The notes beneath the pieces were generated by a model that worked only from the letters and a program-made list of their open reading frames with translations, ran no database searches and was not told the DNA's origin. From the NCBI GenBank assembly GCA_001579985.1, contig LRSR01003986.1:1-29780 (forward strand): a stretch of 29,780 bases of DNA, given 5' to 3'. Shown here one piece after another: positions 9,504-20,402 of the stretch. This stretch comes from Hypsibius dujardini (taxonomy: Eukaryota; Tardigrada; Eutardigrada; Parachela; Hypsibiidae). Positions within the stretch are counted from its first letter, which is position 1. Every line of letters starts with the position of its first letter. The position numbers and the translations under genes are program-made.

Positions 9504-10999
9504 TCAGGATGGTCTCTCAAGTTTAGAGCAAAACCGAGCCCCAAGCTCCGGATCGGATTCTGCTAGCGGTTCCAGCTTCGCCACAATCTCATCCACCGTA
9601 AGGAAAACCATTTCCGGTGTCCTTTCACGCTGCGTAAGTTGCGCCTGAGCCTGAACAGCCACTGCCCCCACGTGATGCTCGTCCACTACGAATTCTGTGA
9701 AGCTCCAATGCGGCTGAATCGTGCTGTCAATCGAAAGGGAAATGTGACGGCAGCTTTCCGGCGACACAAGCGTTTTATCCGGCAGATCGAAGTCCAGTCG
9801 CGAGACGTTATAGCCGATTCCCACCCCGAGCGCCTTGACATAGCTTTCTTTCAAACACCAGAGCCGGTAGAAATTCCTTAGTTTGTCCGTGTCGTTTGCA
9901 GGGGCGCGAATCAGGTTCCATTCCTGGAATAAGAATCGAGCGAGTGAACGATGATGTCAGACCAGTCAGTCAAATGGTCCGCCGTAGTGGTGTTAAATAA
10001 CGTGTTTGAATTTAAGTAAAATGTTAAATAAGTTTTAATCCAATGGCAAAGTTAATTTAAATAAAAAAGCTATTTTATTATATAAAATTAAGCCATTTCG
10101 AAATAGGACGTACTCTGGATGAAAACTGAGAGCTCATTAACTTGAAGTAGTCCGCCAGATTTTTGCCTCTGGGAAAGTCCGTTTTCATGATGTCAATTCC
10201 AATCAACGCATCTTGTTCCGCTCCCAAAACGACGAAATCTCCGCTGTGCGACAAATTGAAATCCCAAACATGCTCGCTTTGTGGCGGACTCTGCAGGAAT
10301 GGTTTGCCTTTTTCGCCTCGCCCAAACACAAGCGACGAATTCTTTACTTGCAAAACCTGAATGGAACAAGAAGGAAAAAGTGAATTACATCACGGATACC
10401 TAACAATGGTGGATTGGCTGAGAGCCACGATCGATCCCAAACTCCGAACATGTAGACCGATGAATTGATTGATGAGTTGAGGACAATATAATTCATCACA
10501 ATACACGCAATTGATTGATTGATTGCGCCGTGCTGTTAACGACACCTTTTTCCCGAACATGTAGACCCGATGAATTGATTGATGAGTTGAGGACAATATA
10601 ATTCATCAGAATACATGGGATTGATTGATTGATTGATTGCGCCGTGCTGTTAACGACACCTTTTTCCCGAACATGTAGACCCGATGAATTGATTGATGAG
10701 TTGAGGACAATATAAGTCATCAGAATGCATGCAATTGATTCATTGATTGTGCAGTGCTGTAAACGACTTATTTCCGGTAGACTTACATCCGTCAAGAAGT
10801 GCCGCAAAATGAGGCGACCCGCCAGCGCAGCTTTCGCATCTTTCTTGTAAACGAAGCGCTGAATTCTCGTAATCTCTTCCAGCTCGACGCGAGAACAGCA
10901 TTCGCTCCATTCCTCGGCAGATGGATTCCAGTGTGTGAAATTAAGCGCAAATCTCGCACTTCTGGACCATTCTGCCGCGCCGACGCTGCTGCTGCTCAT
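9504..10999 (-). CDS. AASDHPPT: L-aminoadipate-semialdehyde dehydrogenase phosphopantetheinyl transferase homologue
   Basis: Transfers the 4'-phosphopantetheine arm of coenzyme A to carrier domains (fatty-acid synthase ACP, 10-formyl-THF dehydrogenase, aminoadipate dehydrogenase) in the cytosol. Exons in transcript order: 10787-10999, 10114-10356, 9504-9923; all junctions are phase 0, 876 nt, 291 residues (human protein 309). Sfp-type motifs: DAKAALAGRL near residue 50, FNLSHSGD about 104-111, GIDIMKTDFP 124-133 (magnesium aspartate), and W174..KES..K182 (W-x-x-K-E-x-x-x-K). These match human AASDHPPT closely. An in-frame ATG at 11065 would add 22 residues; I prefer 10999 because the family homology begins soon after it. 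It lies divergently from the TRPM2-like gene, about 1.1 kb away. Confidence 0.92.
10440..10780. repeat. Three tandem copies of a 110-114 bp unit in the AASDHPPT first intron
   Basis: The motif CCGAACATGTAGACC recurs at about 10444, 10553 and 10667. It is followed each time by GATGAATTGATTGATGAG, an AGGACAATATAA block, an ATTG run and, in modified form, GTGCTGTTAACGAC. The third copy ends about 7 bp before the first exon's donor. It is a simple tandem repeat without coding function. Confidence 0.9.
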
Positions 11000-12137
11000 G
11001 CAAATGGAAATTGCTCGAAATTTTGCACAAATTAGCTGGACAGTTCGAGGAGGGATAAAAAACATTGAAGTAATTAATCTAAAATGCCGCAGAAAGCCAG
11101 AAACTACTCGTGCTAATTGACTTGCAACAGCTGATCAGCTGATCTTAACCAAAACAGTCCGTAAGAGCGGTACACGAGAGGCCGCGACAGGATGCTCCGA
11201 TTTATGTCTCCCTTTTAGAAATGTTGGCAAAAGTGACTGTTACAGTAACAGTTCAATGTACAGTACTAGTGCCTGCATTTTATTACGTGCTAGTCCGTGA
11301 CTTATCTTTCTCCTTTCATTTTCATGGATCGGACGGAAACGCAGTTGCATTTTTATGGACATCTCAGCAAATTTGGCAGCGTAATCGCGTTTGTGTGCGT
11401 CCAAATCGCTGGGCAGTTGAAGTTTTTTTTGGATTGGAAACCGGACACAAGAACATGAGGACAGGTTTAAAGTGAGTCTCGGTGCGCTGATTGCTTGATT
11501 TCCTGATACAATGCGTTGATTCATAAGTGTGCGGCGCTGTGCGCTTGTCTTCTGTTCTCGACAGTTGTTCTTGCCATCGAAAAGTTCATTAAAAATTAAT
11601 ATACTCATTATACTGTACTTGCACTTTCTGGGCGTTTGATTTGCATTTTCTGTACAGGAATAGCAGCAATATGCCCGGTAGTAATTTGTTTTCCCAGCAT
11701 TTTTATCATGAGGGTCCGTATGAGGCAATCAATCGATCTATCGCAGGGTTTGGACGGGTCTTCTTGCTTTGACGTAAGAAGTCAGGGTTTATTGCTTCTT
11801 TCTTCCGTGTTCCGCTAGACGAAACTGAGCATCGTCTGCACTTTTGCCACAATAATAATATTCCGGAGCAGGTCGTTCCGATGGCTTTCTATAACGGGAA
11901 CTCGAAAATTTTTCCTGCTAATCTATCTGTCTTTAAACGCTAAGCTCTAATCTCTCCCAGAACCAATCAATCAATCAATTGATTAATCGTCCGTGAAATT
12001 TATGATCGTTGATTAATGGATTGAGTGAGTTTTTTTCTCCGGAGACAGCTGATAGCATATGAGACGAATCGGTGTATACGGTGGCTTTTTTTAGTTCAGT
12101 AGAACTGGAACAGCTAAATAATTCGGCACCTCGGGAA
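11000..12137. other. Divergent intergenic region, AASDHPPT to TRPM2-like gene
   Basis: Should hold the promoters of both divergent genes. A 162-codon open frame on the minus strand (11240-11728) resembles no family I know and lacks any supporting exon, so it is not called. A near palindrome ACTGTTACAGTAACAGT (11236-11252) and an ATCAATCAATCAATTGATTAAT tract near 11966-11988 are visible. Confidence 0.5.
11128..11141. promoter_or_regulatory. Perfect 14-bp palindrome with two E-boxes upstream of AASDHPPT
   Basis: CAGCTGATCAGCTG is fully self-complementary and holds two CAGCTG E-box cores, 129 bp before the 10999 start codon and 63 bp before the alternative 11065 start. A bHLH-type binding site in the shared promoter is possible; this is inference only. 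Confidence 0.3.
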
Positions 12138-15100
12138 ATGGAACGGGAATCTCTGTTGGATGAAGAACTAAACGGATTCCAGCACACCGCCAAATCTCCA
12201 CGGTCACACCCTCTTCTGTTCGACGAATCTCTCCAAGTATGCCTTAGTGACTCATACACATATTAATCACTTTTACATATCTCTTGTAAAATGAGGGTTT
12301 CGATATTATTACATTGATACTGTTCCTTGTTGCTCTTCTGTATAGCGGAAGCCTTCGGTCGTAATTGACGACCCCGCTGCCGTCTCACGGACCGTCACAA
12401 GGATTCTCGAACAATGGGCCCTCTCTTCCCCGGACATTATTGTAGCATTCGTCAGCGGGACTCGCTCATTCACTGCTTGGAAGAATGAGGATCATCGGGC
12501 AGCCCTTCAGAAAGGCATTATCAAGGTGAACCCGCACCGTCGATACGGCGACTTACAAAAATCTGCTAGTATTAAGCCACGCGCGAGGCATGTTGAATGG
12601 GGAGTTTAATGGAAGACAGGAAGAAAAAGGGACTCTTTCAGTAGCCGTGAAGAAGAAAGACTAAAAATTTGCATGTGGACACGAGAGAAAGCTTGGCCTT
12701 TGGTACGGCGGGGAGCGGAGCTCCTCAAAGAACAGAACGGAATGGAATGTGCGTTCCCAGGATTAGAGCCCGGAACAAGAGGACTGAAAAACAATGACTA
12801 AACACATGATCACACCGGTGATCTCATATTAGTATTAGCAATTAGAGCAGATCAGGTCAAACGGCAGCAATGAGAACGTGCCCGGGACACCCGCACCGTC
12901 GATTCTGGTGAGATTGATGGATGTGTAAATGATTTGTCGTCGTCCGTGTATCTCCAGCTTCTCAATGCAACGGAGACGTGGATTCTGGATTCCGGGCTGG
13001 ACTACGGCATATCTCGTTTGATCGGGAACGCCGTTCGCAACGAGCTGCAGTTCCGGCAATCGAAGCGAGAATATGAAGTTTATGTGCGAGGTATTGTTGT
13101 GGTACAGGAATTCATCGACGTAGGACCACTTAATAATATGATGCTGGTAAAAATAATTGTCTTTACGATTCCAGGGTATCTAAAAAAGCGGCGCCATGCA
13201 ATACTGCTGATGGGTGTCGTCCCTATGTCCCTGTTGAGAGGATCTGACGTAAGACTTGACCAAGCTGCTCCTTCTCTGCCCGCAGGAGTTGATTATTTAT
13301 GCGACATTATATAGGATGAGACGGACGGACACGACAATGACGCCGCGGAAGATCATCCGGAGAAATGTGACGTCAACCCTTCTCACACCCACTTCATCTT
13401 TGTCAAGGAGCCCAAACAAGAAGTGGCAACTGCCATGCGGTCGCAGATTATTGTCGAACTAGCAGCCCAGGTGTCTCGGCGGAGAAATCCCACTTTCGTT
13501 CGCGAAGTTCAGAATACAGGTGCCAGTCGCATCCCAACTAAGGGTGCCAGTCGCATCCCAACTAAGGATGCCAGTCGCATCCCAACCACCTCTACGGCGC
13601 ACAATTCGGCTACAAAATTCATGCATTTCAGGAGTGGACGAAGTGTCGTACCAGAAAGGAACCGTCTGCCATGAACAAGTGCCGCTGATCGCTGTCCTTA
13701 TTCAAGGTGGTATGCGGGCCCTGGATATGGTTCACGACTACCTCAAGGTGTGAAATTCAGAACGGCGTCTAAAATGATTTATATTTAATTATTCGTATTG
13801 AAGTATCCAATATTAGATATTTTTTCGAAGTTACTACAGTAGTTATGTGAAATAGGGAAATAAGCCTGAAATAATATTCACTTCATTCGTTGGCAGAGTG
13901 ACGTACCGGTTCTCGTCATCAAGGGCACTGGGTTTCTGGCCGATATTCTGGCTTTCGCGTACGAGGAGCATAAAGAACGGTACGCAGTTCCCCCCCCCCC
14001 CACTCAGAGTATGAGGTGAAATCTGTATTTCAGCTCACCCTCCACTTAATCGATAAATCGGCTCACTAATGGATTTCTCTTTCATGGCGGGTGCTTGATT
14101 GTTTGATTTTCAGACGTGCTATAGTATTCTAGGATATGGTACGGAAAATCAAACAATCAAGCATCTTCCATCAAAGAGAAACCCATGAGTGAGGCGATTT
14201 ATCGATCAAATGGAGTGAACCGAAATACCGATTTCACCTCATACCCTTCTCATCGTCAGAGCTTCTCAATCTCAATCATGAATCGTGATCCTCTGCGTTT
14301 GAATTTATTTAGCGGAAACAACCGCAGTGCGATGGACATCATCAGACGAGATGTTTCAAAGCGTGTCGCCCGCTCCTTTCCTGGCTCCAAGAAGGACGAA
14401 GACCTCACCCTCATGCGAAATCGAATTATTGACTGCGTCATTCTCGGGAGCCAAAAGGAGAAGGAACTCATCAGCGTTGTTGAATCCAGCGAAGACTTGG
14501 TCGACCTGGATAACTATTTCCTCCCAGCTGTTTTCGCTGCTCGATCCAGAGCTACTAGTACGGGCTTGACGACTTTCGATTATTGTTTGAATGCAGTAGC
14601 TCTGTACATATATTGCAGATATTCTCAAGGAACAGGTCCGGTCAGACTTTCTCCTCACAATGAAGCTCAACAAGCCGGGCATTGCGGACTCGAAAATCCT
14701 CGGTCGGGATGAGGAGCAGATATTCCAGGTATGACGTTCGTCTCGACCAGGGAATCTCTTACAGCTTCAAAATGGGATGATTTACTAAAAGGTGGATAAC
14801 GACCTATTCGAGAAAGCGCTCATGTGGAAGGGCCGGGAAAAGTTTGTTGAGCGCTTCATGGAGGAAGACTTTGCGCTGCACCGCTTCCTCAGCCACAGTC
14901 GCCTGCTCAACCTGTTCCGGCACGCTGAGGATAACGACTTCTTCGTCAACGTTGTCTGGCACCAAGTTCCGCGTCGTTACTTCGGTACGGTAGACAAACC
15001 GTTTACAGTCGAACTACCCTATAACGACGTTTCATCGTGATTGTGTTAGAGCACACCATCGAGGAGACCTTCGTAACGAAAGATTTGAACCGCATAATTG

Positions 15101-15986
15101 AGAAGCTTTCCGGATTCAGTAACTTCCTAAGCATGCACGACCTCTCGTCCAATTATCTCGGAATGTTCGTGACCGACGAGTACGATGCTGAGCGGAAGGT
15201 GGGATTTGAACTGCGGGGGTGCTTTAGCAATATTGTCAACGTCTACGAATTGTGCTCCCACCGAGTTTACACTTTTGCCTTTTTGCAGGCAATGAACGCG
15301 TTGATGGTGTGGGCCGTCCTGATGGGCCGCTTCCAACTGGCTAAAACTCTCTGGAAGTTCTGCGAAGACCCCATTCCGATGGCGCTGTTTGTGAGTGCGC
15401 TCGCTCGCGGTCTAGCCCAGCACAGCCGCAGCACAGATACGTCCGTGGCGGACCGGGTCAGCGCACAGGGTCGCGAATTCAGCACCATGGCCATTGACGT
15501 GCTCGACATGAGCTATAAGGAATCGAATGCCCGGACCTTCGATCTGCTGAATCAGAAGTTCCCGGACTTCAACGATCGCACCCCCATCAAGGCGGCTTAC
15601 ATATCACGCAACAAGTGAGTACACTTCCTCGAAGCTCAAGTTGTGGTTCACTTAACTGTCATTTTCTTTTAAGGTATTTCCTGGCTCATGAGGCGTGCCA
15701 AATCTGGTTGAACCGCCTGTGGGAGGGTGGATTGGAGATTACGGATTCGTGGAATTCGCGTATCCCGGAAGAGTTTAAGCTCGTCGTCTCCGCGCTCCTT
15801 GTGTTTCCGATTTACTTTTGGATTCGATATCCGGCCAAGAATTTTGTGAAAGATTTCTCTTGGGTCGAGCATGATAAGGTGGATTCAGGGTCAATCAACG
15901 AGACGACTCGTCTCGGCTACGAAAATGTTGGACAGCGAGACAAGAATGGTAAAGAGACAATTTGATCTGCCGAAGTGACTGACTAA

Positions 15987-16024
<38 letters not shown>

Positions 16025-17432
16025 TTCAGTCTGTCTGTATGTTTGTCTGTTTGCCTCTCTATCTCTGTCTGTTTTTCTGTCTGACTACTCTATCTGTCTG
16101 TCTGTCTATTTATCTCTTGTTTATTCATTCATTTGCCCATCCAGCGGTCTGTCTGTCTTTTGTTCGGTCTGCTTGACTGCCTGTCTGTCTCTCGATCTCA
16201 CTGTCTGCCGTCCGATTGTTCCATTGTTCATCTAGGTCACTGGTTCTTTGCTGGAGTATCATTCAAATGTATGAAAAGCTATTTTTTTTATATTTTCAGA
16301 CCTTTTCCACATAGACTCCCTCTTCGACAGAGAAGGTGTGGATAACACGGAGAGAAAGTTGAAGGTCCTGGCAGAACTGGAAGGAAAGAGTAAGTCCACC
16401 AGATTCCGGCATTCACTGAAACATGCTGCACCAGAAGCACCTGCCAGCTCAAGTGGATCCAACCTCTTCATCAACCGAAACCTACCATTGTGGAAGAAGG
16501 TCTATTATCTGTGGAGCGCACCCCGAACGAAATTCTGGATTTTCCAATTATTCTACTGGATCTACTTGGCCGTTTTCTCCGTTGTGGTCATTCTGCCCAC
16601 TTGCAACGACTTGGGTCTGGATGTGATCATCTTGATTTGGACGCTGTTCAACGTCTTGGAAATTGCATTGCGGTCGGTTGGCAGGAGTGATACATGATTC
16701 GGTTAGTCCACAAAAACGCATTATTTTTGTTTAGGACCGTGTATCAGATCCATCATGGATTCCCAGTCAGTCTGTTCCGGCGAGGCGTGGAAATCACTTT
16801 CATAACGGGATTTGTGCTCCTGGTGGCCATTTTTAAGACCTACTTCAACTTTATCCGACCTTTGTACACCAGATCACTCATGGCCTTCGGTATGTACAAT
16901 TACGGTTCGTGGTTGCGTTCATAACTTCTATGTATGATATCACGTCCGTTACAGGTCTGCTTTATATGTACTACCGTATGGTATCGGTATTCTTTCCGAT
17001 GAACTCGATACTGGGACCGATGGTCTACCGCATTAAACGTATGATTACGGTGGACTTTTTGTCATTTGTTCGCTTGGCGCTGCCGTTCATCGTGAGTTGC
17101 TCCTCCAGATGTGTTCACATCTTCTTTGTGTCATTTCTTTTTGTTGTTGAAGGTTTCGTTACATTTTCAGGTGGCCAATATGTTCGTGCTTCAAAGTGTA
17201 ATGTATCCGGATCTGCCGTTCAGCATTGAGACTTGGCGGAAGGGATTCTACCGCGCCTTCTTCACACTGTTCATTGCTTTCCTCGGCGAAATTGAGTAGT
17301 AAGTCCAGGGAACCTTCTCCCGCGCACACCTTTCCGGGTGTGGCGTACCAACCTATAAATAGCTAGCCAGATACACAGACGGACGGACAGACAGAGAGAC
17401 GTACAGATGGAGGGACAGATAGAGGGACAGAT

Positions 17433-17469
<37 letters not shown>

Positions 17470-20031
17470 GGCAAACAGAGACAGACAGACTGGTTCGCGG
17501 TTGACTTTCGGCCGCCATCGCCATTGATTTGTTTTGTTGCAGTACTCCCCGATGTGAAGCTGTACGATTGCGCAACGAAACAGCTAATAAATGTTGGATC
17601 GGGGATTATGAAAATTACACCTGTCCTACCTTAGGGGTCATGACATACCTCCTTAATATCCAATACTGGATTATCATGCGATTGATCTTGGTCGTCCTCC
17701 TAAATGCTCTCTTTGCGTACGAAGTCTCAATTTTATTAAATATCTTTCTTGCAGGTATGTTTGACGACTTTTTTAATTGGTATTTTCTTCAGGGCCACAA
17801 TGATAAAAGTGAAGGAAGACTCGGAATTCATTTATCGCTATCAGCGTTACCGCACAGTGCTTGACTTCGCCTCCCGATCTGCTCTGCCTCCACCGTTTTC
17901 CTTTCTCAGTTACTCCTTTGACTGGGTCATCGTCTGCTGCGTGAAAACACAAGGATTGGGCAAACAGAAGGAGAAGACCCTGGTTGGTCCTCGGACTGTC
18001 AAGCTGTTGGAAAATCATGCTCCCGCAAAGCGGAGTTATGAGTCGTACAGCTACTGGATGGGCTTGACCAAAGAGTACTACCGGCGAAAAGAACGCGAAG
18101 AACGGGCGAAGAATATCGCCCAGGATCAAGTTTCGAGGTGAGTCTTGTCGGCCCCGACCTTGGTCTCGCATCATGTCCATCAAGCCTCGGTATTTGCAGA
18201 ATCAAAGGATTGGCTGATGACCAGAAAGCAATTCGAGGAAGTTTGGCTCGTCTCAGCGACAAATTGAAGCAGCTTGAAAAGGCGTCATTGGTCTATTTCG
18301 AAGAGATAAAACATAACATGTCTAGGAAAGGTATGTCACTGAATTTTTGAGTCCTATAAGCACCTGTCTGACTGTCTGACTGTGTGTCTGTCTGTGGGTC
18401 TGTCTGTATGTGTGTCTGTGTGTCTGTATGTTTGTTTGTATGTGTGTCTGTTTGTGTGTGTCTGTGTGTGTCTGTCTTTTTGTTTTCCTGTCTTCCTGCT
18501 TATCTATCTGACTGCCTGTCCATCTGTTTGTTTACCTGTCTGTGCTTTGATGCTTGCTTGTCGAGCTGTCCGATTCCGACCATTTACTTGTATCTGTTCG
18601 TCTGCACAGATAGACTGGTCATATCTGTATCATAACTTGTGTGGATTATTTGTTGTCTTCGTTGCTAACTGTTGCTCTTGTCAATCCGGTTAAATTATTG
18701 ACGGTGCAGCTTTCTCGAGGTTGACTACAACTGTATATGTTTCTGACAGGCCATGCGAAGGAGGGAACATTAAATCAGCTCAGTCGGCTCTCACCTTACC
18801 CGGGCACTGGCATTAAAAGGTTCCTCATACCTGACCACAAAGTGTCTTGGGATGTAAGTATTCCTGTCTCCTTTGCTCATAAACTTTGTGTGATGATGCC
18901 AGTACATTACTCATTCGAGGGTTTTATATGCCTGTAGACGGAACTCAGCGATTACAAACCTCCAAGTTACTGTCGAGACACCTACGATTTCCCCGTTGCC
19001 GAACGACACTACGTCGATCCTGAATTCACCTCCCGGCCTCGAAAGGATCCCGCGTTTTGGTGCTGGAACGCAACTGCCGTTGTTGGCGGGAAGAAAATTG
19101 ATCGGCGGACTGTGGCCCCGCCTACTGATACGGAAGCGGGACAGGTCCAGTACGCACTTGATCATCGTGGCTTACCGAGGTGCGTTTTCGTTGTCAAACT
19201 CTGTTTTGCATGTGTTAGATTTTAATCGACTATGCAGTTTGCAATTTGTCTGCTTGTTCCACACGGCAGGAACATTGTGGGAAGGACTGGGCTCGCCGAC
19301 CGCGGCAATCTCTGCATGTATGGCCCGAATCTCTGTGTCCAGGTCGTGCTGACGCGCTTCAGAGACGATGCCTTGCGTTTTCTGGTGGCGAAGACTTCGA
19401 CGTACCCGAATCTCCCTAGTCTCTTTCCATCGGTAAGCACTTGCTGTCGATGCCTCTCCATCTACTGGTCAGTTGGTTCTCGTGCTACCCCGTTTTTCAG
19501 AGCAAAACACTTGGCTTCCGCAATCGTTTCCACGCTGCGTGGCAGTTGGTGGAGTCTTTGTTTGCCCTTCCAGACGGTCCCGTGAAAGATTTAGCCCCAC
19601 CCGAGGACGAGGAACACATGCACAAAGTGAGTCTAGTTCCTTTCTTCCTCTGCAGGCTGTGTGTGAGTTTGTTTCATTTGCAGTTGATGGGGGCTGTAAT
19701 CTTTCCCGGTTCGCCCGACGATGGCGCCAAATTCCTCGCTGTTCAGCAGGTGTACGCCGGCTACTTGGACCATGTTGATAACACCGATAACGCCTGGATG
19801 GAGACAGTGGTCTGGCACGTTGATATCTCCACCGGTGAAGGTCTTCCACGAGTGGCTGACGAGGTGCGGCTTCATTTGTGTTGCTGAGTCTTTTTTTTCC
19901 GCGAGTCCAGTATGGATTGCTTCTATTTGCAGAATTTTATTTGGAAAGAGCGTAGCCACATCAAACGGATGAGGCCGTTCGAAGACCACATCATCCAACA
20001 CGTCACCATTTCCAAAGTGGTGGATGACTGA
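12138..20031 (+). CDS. TRPM2-like cation channel with a C-terminal NUDT9-homology domain
   Basis: Plasma-membrane, calcium-permeable channel family gated by ADP-ribose in TRPM2. It has 26 exons: 12138-12236, 12346-12525, 12958-13090, 13175-13248, 13315-13519, 13632-13747, 13897-13979, 14262-14557, 14619-14728, 14792-14984, 15050-15198, 15289-15614, 15674-15948, 16300-16672, 16735-16889, 16955-17091, 17171-17298, 17543-17716, 17793-18137, 18200-18330, 18750-18853, 18938-19179, 19270-19432, 19501-19626, 19684-19863, 19933-20031. They sum to 4596 nt (1531 residues; human TRPM2 1503) with every phase matching. Order: SLOG/LSDAT domain about 35-290 (TWILDSG, SHTHFIFV, VLVIKGTGFLADIL), MHR region to about 720, six-helix channel about 830-1070 with filter GEIE 1007-1010, coiled coil 1184-1227, NUDT9-H about 1240-1531 (GRTGLADRG, NTDNAWMET 1472-1480). 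The Nudix box is not recognisable. An in-frame ATG at 12072 could add 22 residues. A separate NUDT9 gene is excluded because exon phases are continuous. Confidence 0.9.
13520..13591 (+). repeat. Three copies of a 24-bp unit starting at the exon 5 splice donor
   Basis: Units at 13520-13543 and 13544-13567 are identical (GTGCCAGTCGCATCCCAACT + AAGG). The third, 13568-13591, starts ATGCC and ends differently. The first base of unit 1 is the first base of intron 5 of the TRPM2-like gene. The unit is 8 codons long and stays open in the exon frame. Confidence 0.9.
14010..14243. mobile_element. Foldback (hairpin) element in intron 7 of the TRPM2-like gene
   Basis: Arms of about 105 bp (14010-14115 and 14136-14243) are near-perfect inverted copies with scattered mismatches around a short loop. 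The ends read TATGAGGTGAAATC and GATTTCACCTCATA, the same TATGAGG terminus as the PON-B element; TA could be the target duplication. It ends 18 bp before exon 8. It has no coding capacity; a MITE is likely, and a hairpin-RNA source is possible. Confidence 0.7.
15986..16215. repeat. GTCT-type microsatellite in TRPM2-like intron 13
   Basis: It starts as seven or so pure GTCT units and then decays into CTGTCTGT-rich sequence. Cys/Leu/Ser-rich open frames here are artefacts. Confidence 0.9.
17375..17492. repeat. GACAGACA-type repeat in TRPM2-like intron 17
   Basis: A GGACAGAC / ATAGAGGGACAG tract that becomes pure ACAG units, on the strand opposite to most tracts of this type in the same gene. 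Confidence 0.88.
18361..18560. repeat. CTGTCTGT/GTGT repeat in TRPM2-like intron 20
   Basis: Degenerate TCTG and GTGTGTCTG units. Intron 20 (18331-18749) separates the coiled-coil exon from the NUDT9-homology exons. Confidence 0.88.
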
Positions 20032-20402
20032 TTACTGCGAACGCTGGTGGTTGAATCTCCGGATCGAAGTCTCACCGTCGTTATTGTGCCAACTTTCACA
20101 CAGCGTTGCTATCCGTTCTCCTATGCTCAGTCTCGTCTTAAGTTATCCTGCCATTGAGTTCGTTTCAATCACGCTACCTGTTTAGACTTGGTTCCTATTT
20201 GATTGATTTCCCTGTGTGTGATCAGTTTGTTCCTTTTATGGGAATGGTTGCCGGTTGTTACAGCACCCTGTGATTTGATTTCCCGTTCGGTTGTGTTACT
20301 TGTACATATTTTGGCTTTTGTGTGAAACTGTTGAAACAAAAAATTACCGTACAATAGATTTGATTCTTTGACTTTAGGAGGTAATTTAGTTATGAAGGTA
20401 AT
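20032..20402. other. Convergent intergenic, TRPM2-like stop to PON-C stop
   Basis: Only 371 bp separates two convergent genes, so the 3' untranslated regions may overlap. No canonical AATAAA was found on either strand. A short direct repeat AGGTAATTTAGTTA occurs twice at about 20379-20410; the second copy enters the PON-C stop codon. Confidence 0.55.

Noticed and set aside
11240-11728. 162-codon open frame on the minus strand in the divergent intergenic region
   Set aside because: It has no family resemblance, unremarkable composition and no splice or homology support. It may be chance.
13286-13314. Acceptor at CCCGCAG (exon 5 start at 13286) for the TRPM2-like gene
   Set aside because: It puts the exon out of the frame that encodes the SHTHFIFV motif. 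The acceptor at 13314 keeps the frame.
14185-14261. Upstream extension of TRPM2-like exon 8 from an in-frame ATG at 14185
   Set aside because: This part is the right arm of the foldback element. The acceptor at 14261 joins exon 7 in phase and restores family alignment.
18750-20031. A separate NUDT9 (ADP-ribose pyrophosphatase) gene
   Set aside because: Its exons continue in phase from the coiled-coil exon of the channel, there is no independent start, and the catalytic box is absent.
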